This document shows, in pieces, positions 1 through 10,250 of a stretch of 64,000 nucleotides of DNA. Both the position numbers and the translations under genes were made by a program. The stretch spans positions 1 through 64,000 of the forward strand of contig NZ_MCGB01000007.1 in assembly GCF_001699815.1 (NCBI RefSeq). Direction: 5' to 3'. Within the stretch, counting starts at the first letter, position 1; each line of letters begins with the position of its first letter. Under the pieces are notes generated by a model that was not told the DNA's origin, made no database searches, and saw only the letters and a program-made list of their open reading frames with translations. Source of the stretch: Ralstonia pickettii (GTDB lineage Bacteria; Pseudomonadota; Gammaproteobacteria; Burkholderiales; Burkholderiaceae).

Positions 1-13
1 CACTGACCTGCTG

Positions 14-877
14 CTAACGCAGTTGTGCCGCGTGGTGCAGCAGGTGGTCTTCGATGAAGGTCTCGATGAAGTAGTAGCCGTGGTCGTACCCGGGGTGGCG
101 GCGCAGTTGCAGCGGTTGCCCGGCTGCGGCGCACGCGGCCGCGAAGTCATCCGGGTACAACTGTTCTGCCAGGAATTTGTCGGCCTCGCCCTGATCGATC
201 AGGATGCCGCGCGGGAAGGGGCACGACGCCTGCCGCATCAACTGCGTGGCATCGTGCGCTGCCCAGGCGGTGCGATCGTCCCCGAGATACCCGGTGAATG
301 CCTTGATGCCCCACGGGCACACAGACGGATGCGCAATGGGCGCAAACGCAGACACCGAAGCAAAGCGTTCCCGATGGCGTAGCGCCAGCGTCAACGCGCC
401 GTGGCCGCCCATCGAGTGCCCAAAGATGCCAATGCGCCCGGCCGCCACCGGAAAGACCACGCGCGCGATGTGGTGCAGTTCGTCGGCGATATAGCTTTCC
501 ATGCGGTAGTGCTCGCGCCATGGCGCCTGCGTGGCGTCCAGATAGAAGCCGGCGGCAATGCCGAAATCCCAGCTGTCGGTTTCGCCGGGGGCGTTCGCGT
601 CGCGCGGGCTGGTGTCGGGCGCGATGAGGATGAGCCCCTCGCGTGCTGCCACGCGCTGCGCACCGGCCTTGATGGCGAACGTCTCTTCCGTGCACGTCAG
701 GCCCGCCAGATAGAACAGCGCGGGGCAGCTCGTGCCTGCCAGCGCCTGGGGCGGCAGGTAGACCGAGAAGCGCATCGGCAGCCGGATCGCCGTCGAGGCA
801 TGCCGATAGAAGCGCTGCACGCCACCAAAGCAGGCGTGTTCGGAAAGCAGTTCAAGTGCCGGTACCGGGATCGTCAT
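14..877 (-). CDS. fghA: S-formylglutathione hydrolase
   Basis: Cytoplasmic esterase-D family hydrolase (286 aa, usual length about 280) that splits S-formylglutathione into formate and glutathione, the last step of glutathione-dependent formaldehyde detoxification. The nucleophile elbow GHSMGGHGA is seen (Ser155), followed by a DQGEADKFL segment with the acid residue and a C-terminal HPGYDHGYYF segment with the catalytic His. The ATG at 877 is chosen because GGAG lies about 8 bases upstream and the family N-terminus begins there; the frame stays open 18 codons further upstream. It lies 22 bp downstream of frmA on the same strand, so the two consecutive pathway steps are almost certainly co-transcribed. 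Confidence 0.95.
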   Translation of the reverse strand: MTIPVPALELLSEHACFGGVQRFYRHASTAIRLPMRFSVYLPPQALAGTSCPALFYLAGLTCTEETFAIKAGAQRVAAREGLILIAPDTSPRDANAPGETDSWDFGIAAGFYLDATQAPWREHYRMESYIADELHHIARVVFPVAAGRIGIFGHSMGGHGALTLALRHRERFASVSAFAPIAHPSVCPWGIKAFTGYLGDDRTAWAAHDATQLMRQASCPFPRGILIDQGEADKFLAEQLYPDDFAAACAAAGQPLQLRRHPGYDHGYYFIETFIEDHLLHHAAQLR

Positions 878-899
878 CGCGTGGCTCCATCCCCAAGGA

Positions 900-2006
900 T
901 CAATACAACACGACCGAACGGATCGATTCACCGCGCTTCATCAGCTCGAAGCCTTCGTTGATGCGCTCCAGCGGCAGCGTGTGCGTGATGAGGTCGTCGA
1001 TGTTGAGCTTGCCTTCCATGTACCAGTCGACGATCTTGGGCACGTCGGTGCGGCCGCGGGCGCCGCCGAACGCGGAGCCCTTCCACTCACGGCCGGTCAC
1101 GAGCTGGAACGGGCGCGTGCTGATCTCCGCGCCGGCTTCGGCCACGCCGATGATGATCGATTGGCCCCAGCCCTTGTGGCAGCACTCCAGCGCCTGGCGC
1201 ATGACCTTCGTGTTGCCGATGCATTCGAACGAGTAATCCGCGCCGCCATCGGTGAGCTGGATGATGTGATCGACCACGTTCTCCACATCGCTCGGGTTGA
1301 TGAAATGCGTCATGCCGAATTTGCGTGCCATCGCCTCGCGTGCGGGGTTCAGGTCCACGCCGATGATCTTGTCTGCGCCCACCATCTTCGCGCCCTGGAT
1401 CACGTTCAAGCCGATGCCGCCCAGACCGAACACGACCACGTTGGCGCCCGGTTCCACCTTGGCCGTGTAGACCACCGCGCCCACGCCCGTGGTGACGCCA
1501 CAGCCGATGTAGCAGACCTTGTCGAACGGCGCGTCGGGGCGGATCTTTGCCAGCGCAATCTCCGGCACCACGATGTGATTGGCAAACGTGGACGTGCCCA
1601 TGTAGTGAAACAGCGGCTTGCCATCGAGCGAGAAGCGCGACGTGCCGTCCGGCATCAGGCCCTTGCCTTGCGTGGCACGAATGGCCTGGCACAGGTTCGT
1701 CTTGCGCGACAGGCAAAACTTGCACTGGCGGCATTCCGGCGTGTAAAGCGGGATCACGTGGTCGCCGGCTTTCAACGATGTGACTCCTGCTCCCACCTCA
1801 AGGACCACCCCTGCGCCCTCATGCCCGAGGATCGCCGGGAAGATGCCTTCCGGGTCTGCGCCCGAGAGCGTGTAGTAGTCGGTATGGCAGATGCCGGTCG
1901 CCTTGATCTCGACGAGCACCTCGCCGGCACGCGGGCCTTGCAGGTCCACTTCTTCCACAGTGAGCGGAGCACCGGCTTTCCAGGCGATGGCGGCTTTGGT
2001 TTTCAT
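900..2006 (-). CDS. frmA: S-(hydroxymethyl)glutathione dehydrogenase (class III alcohol dehydrogenase)
   Basis: Zinc-dependent MDR dehydrogenase (368 aa) oxidising S-hydroxymethylglutathione to S-formylglutathione with NAD. Visible are the catalytic-zinc region ([10 protein letters not shown], then GHEGAG), the structural-zinc cysteine cluster ([17 protein letters not shown]), the CGVTTGVGA segment and a Rossmann GLGGIGLNV motif. Two in-frame ATGs exist at 2012 and 2006; AAGGA directly abuts the first and is spaced 6 bases from the second, so 2006 is preferred. It is first in the frmA-fghA pair. No frmR-type repressor lies in view, so regulation is unknown. Confidence 0.95.
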   Translation of the reverse strand: MKTKAAIAWKAGAPLTVEEVDLQGPRAGEVLVEIKATGICHTDYYTLSGADPEGIFPAILGHEGAGVVLEVGAGVTSLKAGDHVIPLYTPECRQCKFCLSRKTNLCQAIRATQGKGLMPDGTSRFSLDGKPLFHYMGTSTFANHIVVPEIALAKIRPDAPFDKVCYIGCGVTTGVGAVVYTAKVEPGANVVVFGLGGIGLNVIQGAKMVGADKIIGVDLNPAREAMARKFGMTHFINPSDVENVVDHIIQLTDGGADYSFECIGNTKVMRQALECCHKGWGQSIIIGVAEAGAEISTRPFQLVTGREWKGSAFGGARGRTDVPKIVDWYMEGKLNIDDLITHTLPLERINEGFELMKRGESIRSVVLY

Positions 2007-2210
2007 GCGCATTCCTTTTTTTGAAGTGGAGCCTGCCCGACGTGGGCAGTGTAGGGAGGCCGATTGTAGAACGTTGCCTGCCCCGGCAACGTGACAACAA
2101 CGTCATGTTCGACAAATCAGACTTCAGATTCTCTTACAACGGCCGTTTCTTGTGCGACGGCAGGCCGACAGGGCCGCGTGCCGCATGCCTTACATGGTGG
2201 AACCCCTGCC

Positions 2211-4040
2211 ATGGGCGTCGTAGTAGGAAACCATACCGTGCTTGCATCCATCCGTACTCGCATTTTGCTGACCTGCGTTGCCATCGTGGTCGGCGCATTG
2301 ACCTTTGCCGGCGGTCTCAACTATCTCGTGACGCGCTCGTACAACGACGAGTCCATCCGCCAGAACCTGCAGTCCGTCGCGCGGGGCCACATCGCTGGCA
2401 TCGACGACTGGGTGGCGTCCAAGACGCAGATGATGGTGTCGCTGCAAGACGTGGCGGTGTCTGCCGATCCGATTCCGGTCTTCAAGGCCGTGCACAAGGC
2501 TGGCGGCTTCATTAACGTCTATGTTGGCTATCCCGACAAGTCGTACAAATTCTCGAACCCCGAAGGCATTCCGCCGACGTATGACCCGACCGCGCGCCCC
2601 TGGTACAAGCAGGCGGTGGAGGCGGGCAAGCCTGTGGTGACGCCGCCGTACGTGAGCGCCAGCACCGGCCAGCTCGTGGTGACTTTCGCAGTGCCCATTC
2701 TGGAAGGCGGCGCGCTCAAGGGCGTGATTGGCGGCGACGTGGCAATGGACAGCGTGATCGCCAACGTGAAGGCCATCCATCCGACGCAGGCGAGCTTCGG
2801 TTTCCTCGTCAACGCTGCGGGCAAGATCGTTGCGCACCCGAATGACAAACTCACGCTCAAACCGGCAACTGAGCTGGCGGCAGGGTTGAACGAAGCCACA
2901 CTGGCATCGCTGGCACAAGCCGAGAGGCCCGTGGAAGTGACGGTGGATGGGGCGTCCAAGCTGCTCTACCGCCAGGGCGTGAAGGGCACCGACTGGGGCC
3001 TGGTGGTGGCGCTGGACAAGTCTGACGCCACCGCGGGTATGCGCTCGCTGGTGATGACGTCGATTGGCGCGCTGGTGGGCGTGGCCATCGTTGCAGCACT
3101 CATCGTCGGTGCAATGACGGCACGCGCGTTCCGCCGCCTGTCGATGATCCGTGATGCAATGGACGACATCGGCTCGGGCAGCGGCGACCTCACCAAGCGT
3201 CTGCCGTCGGACGGCGAAGACGAAGTCGCGCAGATCGCCCGTTCGTTCAATGCGTTTGCCGACAAGCTCACGGCGGTGATGCAGCAGATCCGCCTGGGCA
3301 GCGATTCGGTGCGCTCGGCCGCGCAGGAAATTGCCGCCGGCAACGCAGACCTGTCGCAGCGCACGGAAGAGCAGGCCAGCTCGCTGGAAGAAACCGCGTC
3401 GAGCATGGAAGAACTGACGAGTATCGTGAAGCAGAACGCCGACAACGCGCGTCAGGCCAGCCAGCTTGCCGTCACGGCGTCGGACGTGGCCACGCGCGGC
3501 GGCAACGTGGTCGGCCAGGTTGTGCAGACCATGGGCGGCATCAACGAGAGCAGCAAGAAGATTGCCGACATCATCGGCGTGATCGAAAGCATCGCCTTCC
3601 AGACCAACATCCTGGCGCTGAACGCGGCGGTGGAAGCCGCGCGTGCCGGCGAGCAGGGCCGCGGCTTTGCCGTGGTGGCCAGCGAAGTGCGCAGCCTGGC
3701 GCAGCGTTCGGCCGGTGCGGCCAAGGAAATCAAGGCGCTGATCAGCGACTCGGTGGATCGTGTGAGCAACGGCACGGCGCTGGTGGATCAGGCCGGCGTG
3801 ACGATGGCCGAGATCGTGGATGCAGTGAAGCGCGTGACCGACATCATGGGCGAGATTTCATCAGCGTCGGAAGAGCAGAGCAGCGGCATCGAGCAGGTCA
3901 ACCAGGCCGTCAACCAGATGGACCAGGTGACGCAGCAGAACGCCGCGCTGGTCGAGCAGGCGGCTGCCGCTGCGGAATCGCTGGAGGAACAGGCCCACAA
4001 CCTGAACGAGGCAGTGGGGCAGTTCCGCTTGTCGCACTAA
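2211..4040 (+). CDS. Methyl-accepting chemotaxis protein with double Cache sensor
   Basis: Transmembrane chemoreceptor of about 610 aa. Order: N-terminal membrane segment (about residues 13-35), periplasmic dCache-like sensor ([16 protein letters not shown] is the typical Cache signature), second membrane segment near residue 285, HAMP, then the cytoplasmic signalling hairpin with the conserved tip [20 protein letters not shown] and the sequence [18 protein letters not shown]. It signals to CheA/CheW through the tip. The ligand cannot be told from sequence. The start is uncertain: ATG 2211 or the GTG at 2238, which has AGGA about 9 bases upstream; the open frame begins earlier at 2091 without a convincing ribosome site. 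No che genes are adjacent. Confidence 0.9.
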   Translation: MGVVVGNHTVLASIRTRILLTCVAIVVGALTFAGGLNYLVTRSYNDESIRQNLQSVARGHIAGIDDWVASKTQMMVSLQDVAVSADPIPVFKAVHKAGGFINVYVGYPDKSYKFSNPEGIPPTYDPTARPWYKQAVEAGKPVVTPPYVSASTGQLVVTFAVPILEGGALKGVIGGDVAMDSVIANVKAIHPTQASFGFLVNAAGKIVAHPNDKLTLKPATELAAGLNEATLASLAQAERPVEVTVDGASKLLYRQGVKGTDWGLVVALDKSDATAGMRSLVMTSIGALVGVAIVAALIVGAMTARAFRRLSMIRDAMDDIGSGSGDLTKRLPSDGEDEVAQIARSFNAFADKLTAVMQQIRLGSDSVRSAAQEIAAGNADLSQRTEEQASSLEETASSMEELTSIVKQNADNARQASQLAVTASDVATRGGNVVGQVVQTMGGINESSKKIADIIGVIESIAFQTNILALNAAVEAARAGEQGRGFAVVASEVRSLAQRSAGAAKEIKALISDSVDRVSNGTALVDQAGVTMAEIVDAVKRVTDIMGEISSASEEQSSGIEQVNQAVNQMDQVTQQNAALVEQAAAAAESLEEQAHNLNEAVGQFRLSH

Positions 4041-4067
4041 GTGCATTAACTGCACCATGTTGTCGCG

Positions 4068-4736
4068 TTACGGGGCCGGGGCGGCGTTTGTTGCCTCGGC
4101 CTTTGCCTTGTCCTGCGCTTCGGCCAGCGCCACGTCGGCAGCTTGCGCGCGCTGCATGGCTGGCCGCGCCATGACGCGGTCAATGTAACCGCGCACCAGC
4201 GGTGTTTCCGGGATGAGCTTGAACATCGTCGTCCAGCCCAGCGCCGCACCCCACAGCACATCCGCCGCGGTAAAGCGCTCACCCAGCAGGTAAGGGCCTT
4301 TCTCCAGCTGGGCTGTCAGCGTGCCAAGCATGGTGTCGAAGTTGCCATACGGTGACATCGAATACGCTGCCGGTTCGCGTTTCATCGAGCGGTCGACGAT
4401 GGCCGGCTCGAAGCATGTGCCGTAGAACGCCATCCGGCGCAGGTACGCACCGCGCAGCGGATCACCCACCGCCGGCGACAGCCCGGCCTCCGGATACAGC
4501 TCCGCCGCATACAGATACACCGCTACCTGCTCGGTGATGACCGCATCGCCGTGACATAGCGTCGGCACCTTGCCCAGCGGATTGATGGCAAGAAACTCTG
4601 GGCTCTTGTGCTGGCCGGTCGTCAGGTCGAAGGCATGCACCTCGTAGTCGGCGCCGAGTTCTTCGAGCAGCATGCGCGCGCCCCGCGAGCGGCTGCGTGG
4701 CGAGTGGTACAGAGTCAGGTGGCGGTCTTGCGGCAT
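4068..4736 (-). CDS. Glutathione S-transferase family protein
   Basis: Soluble protein of 222 aa with a thioredoxin-fold N-terminal domain (LTLYHSPRSRSRGARMLLEE, where a Ser of SPRSRS is in the position of the catalytic residue; then NPLGKVPTL with the cis-Pro and the glutathione-binding ITEQVAVYLY) and an all-alpha C-terminal domain (LLGERFTAADVLWGAAL). It probably conjugates or reduces electrophiles with glutathione; no substrate can be assigned. ATG 4736 is chosen because GGAG lies about 8 bases upstream and the domain starts at once; the frame is open to 4988. It converges with the chemoreceptor gene. The C-terminus carries a short Ala-rich tail. Confidence 0.88.
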   Translation of the reverse strand: MPQDRHLTLYHSPRSRSRGARMLLEELGADYEVHAFDLTTGQHKSPEFLAINPLGKVPTLCHGDAVITEQVAVYLYAAELYPEAGLSPAVGDPLRGAYLRRMAFYGTCFEPAIVDRSMKREPAAYSMSPYGNFDTMLGTLTAQLEKGPYLLGERFTAADVLWGAALGWTTMFKLIPETPLVRGYIDRVMARPAMQRAQAADVALAEAQDKAKAEATNAAPAP

Positions 4737-4989
4737 CGTCGTCTCCGATGTGCGGTGCAATGGGTGGATGACAGCTTGCCACTGTAGGCGGTCGATCCGG
4801 CTCCGTCTTGGAAAAATGCGCTGCGGCGGTGCATCATCGCGGCATTGTTTCCGCCGCTGCCGATTCCATGAACGATCTGCGTGACGTTGCCGGCAAGCCA
4901 GACACACGCGACTCCCGCCGCCTTGTGGGGAAGGCGCCTGCGGAGTATTGAGTATCGGCGCGCCAACCAGGCCTGGCGCGCCCAGCACA

Positions 4990-6765
4990 TCAATCCGCCG
5001 CGAGCGCCACGTCTGGCGACGCAGGCGGGCGGTCCGCCATCACGCAGTTGCGCCCCGCCAGCTTGGCAGCATAGAGCAGATGGTCTGCCCGCCGCAGCAG
5101 CGGCTCCAGTTCGGGGCCATCCGCCGCGGGCGCTGCCGCCACGCCAAAGCTGGCCGTCATGCTGCAGGGCAGATCGGTGCCGGTGGGCACTGTCACCTCG
5201 GCAATGCGATGGCGCAGATGATCGGCCACCGCGCGCGCCTGCGCGAGGCTGTCCGCCCACACCATCACTGCGAATTCCTCGCCGCCGATGCGCGCCACCA
5301 TGTCGGCGGACGGGCCTTCAGAGCGGCACAGTCTTGCAACGGTGCGCAGCGCTTCATCGCCCACGGCGTGGCCGTACGTATCGTTGATGCGCTTGAAGTG
5401 GTCGATGTCGAACATGATCAGTGCAATGAGCCGCGCCTTCGGCTGCGGCGATTTGCACATCGCGCCGGCGCGGTCTTCAAAGGCGCGACGGTTGAGCAAC
5501 TGGGTGAGCGGGTCGGTCTCGGCCATGCGCGAGAGTTCCTGCATCAGGTGCGCGCGTTCCACCTCCAGCCGGCGGCGCTCGATGCTATTGATGCGCAGCA
5601 CGCGGATCGCGTCGAACATCGCTCGGATCTCGCGCCGCGCAAAGTCGGTCGGGATGTGCACACTCAAGTTGCCTCGCGCAATCCCGTCGATCAGCCGCGT
5701 GGCGTTGACAAACGGCCTCACCACGTTGCGGCGGAACGAAATCATCATCCATGCCAGCGCGCCCAGCACCGACACCACGGCGCCTGCCGAGCCGATGAGC
5801 ACCAGCAGCATCGCGCGCCGATGTTGGCGGATGTCGTCATCCGCCAGGCGCAGCACGATGTCGCGGAAATCCGTAGTGGCGCGCATGGTGGGCACGTAGC
5901 GCTCGGCAAATGCGGCGGGGGTGATATCGACGCCGCCGGGCTGGCTGGCCTTGGCGCGCACGGCAGCCACATAGCGCAGCCCGTCGCCGAAGTACTGGGC
6001 GCCGAGCGTGGCCAAGGCGTGCTGGTTCAGTGCCGAATGCGCACCCACGCGGGTCTCGATCATGCTGCGCAGCTGGTCAATACGGCCTTGCGTGCGTTCG
6101 ATTGCAAGCTGCTCGTCAAACGTGAGCATGCGGTGCATGGCCAGCGCACCGGTAAAGCGCGAACCGAGCTGGCCCGCGTATTCACGTAGATCGGCCGACA
6201 GCCGCGCCAGCGTCAGGCAATTGAGCACGTCGGGATCGCCGCGCGTGATGTTGGCCGTGCGCGCGTTGACGATGGGCAGGAATTCCGGGATGACCGCGAT
6301 CATGCGGTTCACGCCATCGGCCAGGTCGTCGCTGCTGCGTGAGCGCAGGGGCAGGGCGGTCAGCCGGTCGATGTTGGCGCGCGCGGCGGCCAGATGCGTC
6401 TGGGCGCGGCGCGCGGCCTTGATGTCGGCCTCGCAGCCTGGGCAATGTTCAGGGCCCAGCGCGTCGAGCAATTGGGCGACGTGTTCGTCGCTGACGGCGC
6501 GCATGCGTTGCAGGGCCGCGCTGCGCTCGGCCGGCACCGGCAAGTCTTCGCCGAGCACGCCGTTGGTCGGGCCGCGTTCGGCTGAAACCTTCTCCATGGC
6601 CAGCAACGTCATGCGCAGCACCTGGACGCTGCGGGCGGAATCGTCGGCACGGCCGTAGGCCAACCATGCGTAGCCCAGCAGCCAGCACGATAACGACAAC
6701 ACCGGAACGAGGACGATGGCGACGCTGGCGCCAAAGCGCCTGTCCATCGACGTTTCAGAAGACAT
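4990..6765 (-). CDS. Membrane-bound diguanylate cyclase (NIT-like sensor, HAMP, GGDEF)
   Basis: About 591 aa. A first membrane helix (VAIVLVPVLSLSCWLLGYAW) is followed by a helical periplasmic region carrying KVSAERGPTNGVLG, typical of nitrate/nitrite-sensing (NIT)-like helical sensors, then a second membrane segment (MLLVLIGSAGAVVSVLGALA), a HAMP linker and a C-terminal GGDEF domain. The active-site motif is present as GGEEF, with MFDIDHFKRINDTYGH upstream, so cyclic-di-GMP synthesis is expected; no EAL domain is attached. Start uncertain: ATG 6765 or ATG 6747, neither with a strong Shine-Dalgarno; the frame extends to 6939. It is monocistronic as far as can be seen. Confidence 0.87.
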   Translation of the reverse strand: MSSETSMDRRFGASVAIVLVPVLSLSCWLLGYAWLAYGRADDSARSVQVLRMTLLAMEKVSAERGPTNGVLGEDLPVPAERSAALQRMRAVSDEHVAQLLDALGPEHCPGCEADIKAARRAQTHLAAARANIDRLTALPLRSRSSDDLADGVNRMIAVIPEFLPIVNARTANITRGDPDVLNCLTLARLSADLREYAGQLGSRFTGALAMHRMLTFDEQLAIERTQGRIDQLRSMIETRVGAHSALNQHALATLGAQYFGDGLRYVAAVRAKASQPGGVDITPAAFAERYVPTMRATTDFRDIVLRLADDDIRQHRRAMLLVLIGSAGAVVSVLGALAWMMISFRRNVVRPFVNATRLIDGIARGNLSVHIPTDFARREIRAMFDAIRVLRINSIERRRLEVERAHLMQELSRMAETDPLTQLLNRRAFEDRAGAMCKSPQPKARLIALIMFDIDHFKRINDTYGHAVGDEALRTVARLCRSEGPSADMVARIGGEEFAVMVWADSLAQARAVADHLRHRIAEVTVPTGTDLPCSMTASFGVAAAPAADGPELEPLLRRADHLLYAAKLAGRNCVMADRPPASPDVALAAD

Positions 6766-7086
6766 GAACGGAGTGGTGGAACGTCTTGGCGGGCGGTTGG
6801 GCGGCCCGGAAGGCGGTTGCGAACGGGTTGCACAGGTGCCGGCGCACGTTGCCGCGTGCAGTACACATTTCTGGCTAACGGCAGCATCGGAAGCTTCTTT
6901 ACCGTGCCATTGGAGCCGCGCCACGAGCGCGGACTGCAAACAAATGCAAAAGGATTTTTTACGGAATATTCAGGCCGGAGCCCTGAAAAAAGGGCTGGGC
7001 GGCCGGGTTGTTGCCACGGCATGGCACGAGATGGCGCCGCGCGCATCTCGTGCCTGGATGAGCATCGAACGATTCGGGCGGGCCGA
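6766..7086. other. Intergenic stretch, 321 bp, no gene
   Basis: No supported coding frame. It holds the upstream region of the diguanylate cyclase gene (leftward) and the downstream end of the small monooxygenase-like gene. A short hairpin (AGCCCT/AGGGCT, 6979-6996, loop GAAAAA) may terminate the latter transcript but has no clear U-tract on the minus strand. Confidence 0.5.
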
Positions 7087-7380
7087 CTACTTGACCGCCA
7101 CCTCGGAGTGCACCACTTCCGGCGCCTTTGCGAAGAACGGGCCGACCAGCTTGCGCCATTCCTGGAAATCGTCGGACTCGCGAAAATCGACCATATGGTC
7201 TTCCACGGTGTTCCAGCGTACCAGCAGCACGTAGCTGGTGTCGCGCTCGACGATGTGGTGCAGCTCAGCGCCGTGGCAGCCCTTGGCGCGCGCAAACAGC
7301 GGCAGGGCTTGCTGGACGGCGGCTTCAAACTCGCGTTGCTTGCCGGCGAGAATTTCGATGTGGGCCATTTCGAATACCAC
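7087..7380 (-). CDS. Antibiotic biosynthesis monooxygenase (ABM) domain protein
   Basis: Small 97-aa dimeric alpha/beta-barrel protein of the ABM/YgiN type. Typical landmarks: an opening beta strand MAHIEILAGK, GCHGAELHHIVERDTSYVLLV, then VRWNTVEDHMVDFRESDDFQEW. These proteins act as cofactor-free quinol/heme monooxygenases or as stand-alone stress proteins; substrate unknown. The start is taken as GTG 7380 because CGGAG lies 6 bases upstream and the fold begins within a few residues; the frame is open back to 7650 but the added 90 residues look non-coding. Confidence 0.8.
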   Translation of the reverse strand: MVFEMAHIEILAGKQREFEAAVQQALPLFARAKGCHGAELHHIVERDTSYVLLVRWNTVEDHMVDFRESDDFQEWRKLVGPFFAKAPEVVHSEVAVK

Positions 7381-7629
7381 GTTGTGCTCCGTTTGGTTGG
7401 ATGGGGAGAAGACTATAGCCGGTATAGCTGGCAATCCTCGGTGCCATGGCGGGCCGGCATCGGGGTCGTTCGACAGTGCGGGCGCCAACCTTTGGTTGGC
7501 TTCGCAAGCCGTGTCCACTTGTGGGCCGCCCCTATGACAACCGCGGCCGCGCGGGCATACTCGGATTCCATTGCCTTGGCCCGGATCCTGCTTGGGCCCT
7601 TCAGACGTCACCTCAAGCGAAAGCAATCC

Positions 7630-8679
7630 ATGGATAGCGGAAACGACCACCAGAAATTCTTATACCTCCTGCTGTTCGCCGTCACGCTCGGACTCTGCTG
7701 GATCCTCTCGCCGTTCTTTGGCGCCGTGTTCTGGGGCGTCATCCTGGCGATCCTGTTCCAGCCCGTGCAGCGCGCGCTGGTTGCCCGCATGGGCAAGCGG
7801 CGCAATCTCGCAGCGCTCGTCACGCTCGCCCTGATCATCCTGATCGTGATCCTGCCCGTCATCTTTGTGGCGGCGACCATCGTGCAGGAGATCGGCGTTG
7901 CCTATCAGGAGATTCAGAGCGCGCAGCCGAATTACTCCCGGTACCTTTCGGAAGCGGTTCATGCGCTGCCGACGTGGGTGCAGCAGTTGCTTGCCAAAGC
8001 CGGTCTGACCAACATTGCCGGCATCCAGAAGAAGCTGGCCGATGGCGCCGCGCAGATCAGCCAGTTTGCCGCCACGAAGGCGCTGAGCATCGGGCAGAAC
8101 ACGTTCCAGTTCGTGGTGGGTTTTGGCGTGATGCTGTACATGGTGTTCTTCCTGCTGCGCGATGGCACCGAGATCGGCCGCCGCGTGCGCCGCGCGCTGC
8201 CGATGGACGAAGAGCACAAGCGCCTGCTGCTGAGCAAGTTCACCACCGTCGTGCGCGCCACCGTCAAAGGCAACATTGCCGTGGCGCTGGTGCAGGGCGC
8301 GCTGGGCGGGCTGATCTTCTGGATCCTTGGCATTGACGGCGTGGTGCTGTGGGGCGCGCTGATGGCGTTCCTGTCGCTGCTGCCGGCGATTGGCGCGAGC
8401 CTCGTGTGGATTCCGGTCGCGGTCTACTTCCTGATGGTGGGGGCGATCTGGAAATGCGTGATCCTCGTCGCGTTCTGCGGCGGCGTGATCGGCCTCGTCG
8501 ACAACCTGCTGCGCCCGCTGCTGGTCGGCAAGGACACCAAGATGCCCGACTGGGTCGTGTTGATCTCCACCCTGGGCGGAATGGAGCTGTTCGGCATCAC
8601 CGGCTTCGTGATCGGCCCGCTGGTCGCCGCATTGTTCATGGCCAGCTGGGACATCTTTGCGCGCGGGCAGAACGAATGA
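7630..8679 (+). CDS. AI-2E family transporter (PerM/TqsA-like membrane protein)
   Basis: Integral inner-membrane protein of 349 aa. Hydrophobic segments include FLYLLLFAVTLGLCWILSPF, LVTLALIILIVILPVIFVAA, FVVGFGVMLYMVFFLLRDG, and the C-terminal family hallmark region running from WGALMAFLSLLPAIGASLVW through DNLLRPLLVGKDTKMPDWVV to LGGMELFGITGFVIGPLVAA. The family includes the AI-2 exporter TqsA and sodium/proton or lipid-related permeases; the substrate cannot be assigned here. ATG 7630 starts the conserved part; its ribosome site is weak. Convergent with the downstream oxidoreductase-like gene. Confidence 0.88.
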   Translation: MDSGNDHQKFLYLLLFAVTLGLCWILSPFFGAVFWGVILAILFQPVQRALVARMGKRRNLAALVTLALIILIVILPVIFVAATIVQEIGVAYQEIQSAQPNYSRYLSEAVHALPTWVQQLLAKAGLTNIAGIQKKLADGAAQISQFAATKALSIGQNTFQFVVGFGVMLYMVFFLLRDGTEIGRRVRRALPMDEEHKRLLLSKFTTVVRATVKGNIAVALVQGALGGLIFWILGIDGVVLWGALMAFLSLLPAIGASLVWIPVAVYFLMVGAIWKCVILVAFCGGVIGLVDNLLRPLLVGKDTKMPDWVVLISTLGGMELFGITGFVIGPLVAALFMASWDIFARGQNE

Positions 8680-8709
8680 TGCTTCGGCCGAATGGGCGGC
8701 GCGTCCCGC

Positions 8710-9954
8710 TCATATGCGCTCGAACCGCAGACCTGCGTGGCGGGTCAGGCGCTCGATAAAGCGTTCATCGAACATCGTGGCCGGCGTCCAGAAACCGCCC
8801 GGTCGCCCGATCTTGATGCCGTCTTTCACGTGGTCCAGCGCGAGGCTGGCAGCGGCCTGACCGAGCATCTTGCCGGTCGAGCCGTAGCCCGGGTCGCGAT
8901 CGCCGCTCACCTTCACGCGCAAGGTGTTGCCTTGATCGGTTCGGCCGAACAGCCGCAGGTCGTAGCGGCCAGCCAGTTGCGCCGCCGGCGTGGGGCCTTC
9001 GCCGGGTTTGGGCAACAGAAAGCGCTGCATCACGATGCGAGCGGGCTTGATGACAATGCCCAGCATGAATGCACCCAGGCCGGCCACCATCGTCATGGCT
9101 TTCATGCGGCCGCTCAGGCCGTGCCCGGTGATCACCGCTTCGTCATAGAGGAATGGATTGCCATAGGCGTTGCCGGACAAGGCGTTGGAGCGGTGCACCA
9201 CGCGCTCGTTGATGGCGGCCATGACAAAGGGCGCAATCCACGCATCGAAATCGGCATCGAACGCCGCGCCCCGGACAGAGCGCTGGCGCGCCGTGAAGCC
9301 GTGACCCTTGGGGCAGAGCGCATAGGGATCGGCCAGCTCCTTGCGCAAGGCGGGGTCGGCTGCGGCTTCCTGCACGACGTTGATCAGGCTGGCGATCGTG
9401 CCGCCCGATGCGCCGCCCTTTAGCGTCTTGACGCGCAACTTCACCTGCGTGGCGGGCGTCCCCCATTGCCGCATGGCGTGTTGCTGCAGGAAGTAGACAC
9501 CCATGTCCGACGGCACCGAGTCGAAGCCGCAGCAATGCACGATGCGCGCCCCGGACTGCTGCGCCGTCGCTTCATATGTGCCGATCATGCGCCTGATCCA
9601 CTGCGTCTCTCCGGTGAGGTCGCAGTAGTCCGTTCCGCTTTCGGCGCAGACCTTGATCAACGGCTCGCCATATAGGGCATAGGGGCCGACCGTGGACACC
9701 ACCACCCGCGTCTGTGCGCACAGGGCCTGCAACTGTGCTTCGTTGGCAGCATCTGCCACGATGATCGGGATGGACTCGCCTGCCGCACCCAGCGAACATT
9801 TGACCTCCTGGAGCTTCGCTTCGGATCGTCCGGCGATGGCCCAGCGCAGCGTTTCCGCATCCCCCGAAAAGTGTTCGGCCAGGTAGCGGGTCAGGATCTG
9901 GCCGACAAAGCTCGTGGCGCCAAACACGACAACGTCATAGTGAGGAGCGGGCAT
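8710..9954 (-). CDS. Saccharopine dehydrogenase-like / trans-acting enoyl reductase family protein
   Basis: 414-aa protein with an N-terminal Rossmann fold (YDVVVFGATSFVGQILTRYL, residues 5-24), then VDAANEAQLQALCAQTRVV and VSTVGPYALYGEPLIKVCAE, the pattern of the Sacchrp_dh_NADP family that includes the mycobacterial trans-acting enoyl reductase. The substrate is unknown; lysine metabolism should not be assumed from the family name. The ATG at 9954 is preceded by AAGGAAG with good spacing. It is transcribed away from aceA across a 410-bp intergenic region. Confidence 0.8.
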   Translation of the reverse strand: MPAPHYDVVVFGATSFVGQILTRYLAEHFSGDAETLRWAIAGRSEAKLQEVKCSLGAAGESIPIIVADAANEAQLQALCAQTRVVVSTVGPYALYGEPLIKVCAESGTDYCDLTGETQWIRRMIGTYEATAQQSGARIVHCCGFDSVPSDMGVYFLQQHAMRQWGTPATQVKLRVKTLKGGASGGTIASLINVVQEAAADPALRKELADPYALCPKGHGFTARQRSVRGAAFDADFDAWIAPFVMAAINERVVHRSNALSGNAYGNPFLYDEAVITGHGLSGRMKAMTMVAGLGAFMLGIVIKPARIVMQRFLLPKPGEGPTPAAQLAGRYDLRLFGRTDQGNTLRVKVSGDRDPGYGSTGKMLGQAAASLALDHVKDGIKIGRPGGFWTPATMFDERFIERLTRHAGLRFERI

Positions 9955-10235
9955 GGGGTCTTCCTTTTTGTTCCATCGTTCGGCAGCAAGCAATAGTGAA
10001 GGCGCCGGACCCGTCGAGCAACTCACGGCGCCGGCATCGCTCGACCTGGGCAGATACGCATCCGCCCGGCGTCAGTCCAGGCGTTCGCCAGCCTCCGGCA
10101 CCTGAAAGCTTGTTTCACATTATGGAATTCGCCAGGAATTTCTCCTGCGTGGCCTTCCCGTTTGCTGAAAAACCATTCCGCATTGCAAAATAAGTTGTCT
10201 ATCTCATTGAAAAATAAAGAAAAACTAACTCTTAT

Positions 10236-10249
10236 GTCTTATATAAGAC
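10236..10249. promoter_or_regulatory. Perfect 14-bp palindrome upstream of aceA (candidate operator)
   Basis: GTCTTATATAAGAC is a perfect palindrome, with an extra half-site-like CTTATG just before it. It sits directly upstream of the best -35 candidate for aceA and 115 bp before the start codon. AT-rich palindromes of this form fit a dimeric regulator of the GntR type; the regulator is not encoded nearby. Observation is direct, role is inferred. Confidence 0.55.
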
Positions 10250-10250
10250 C

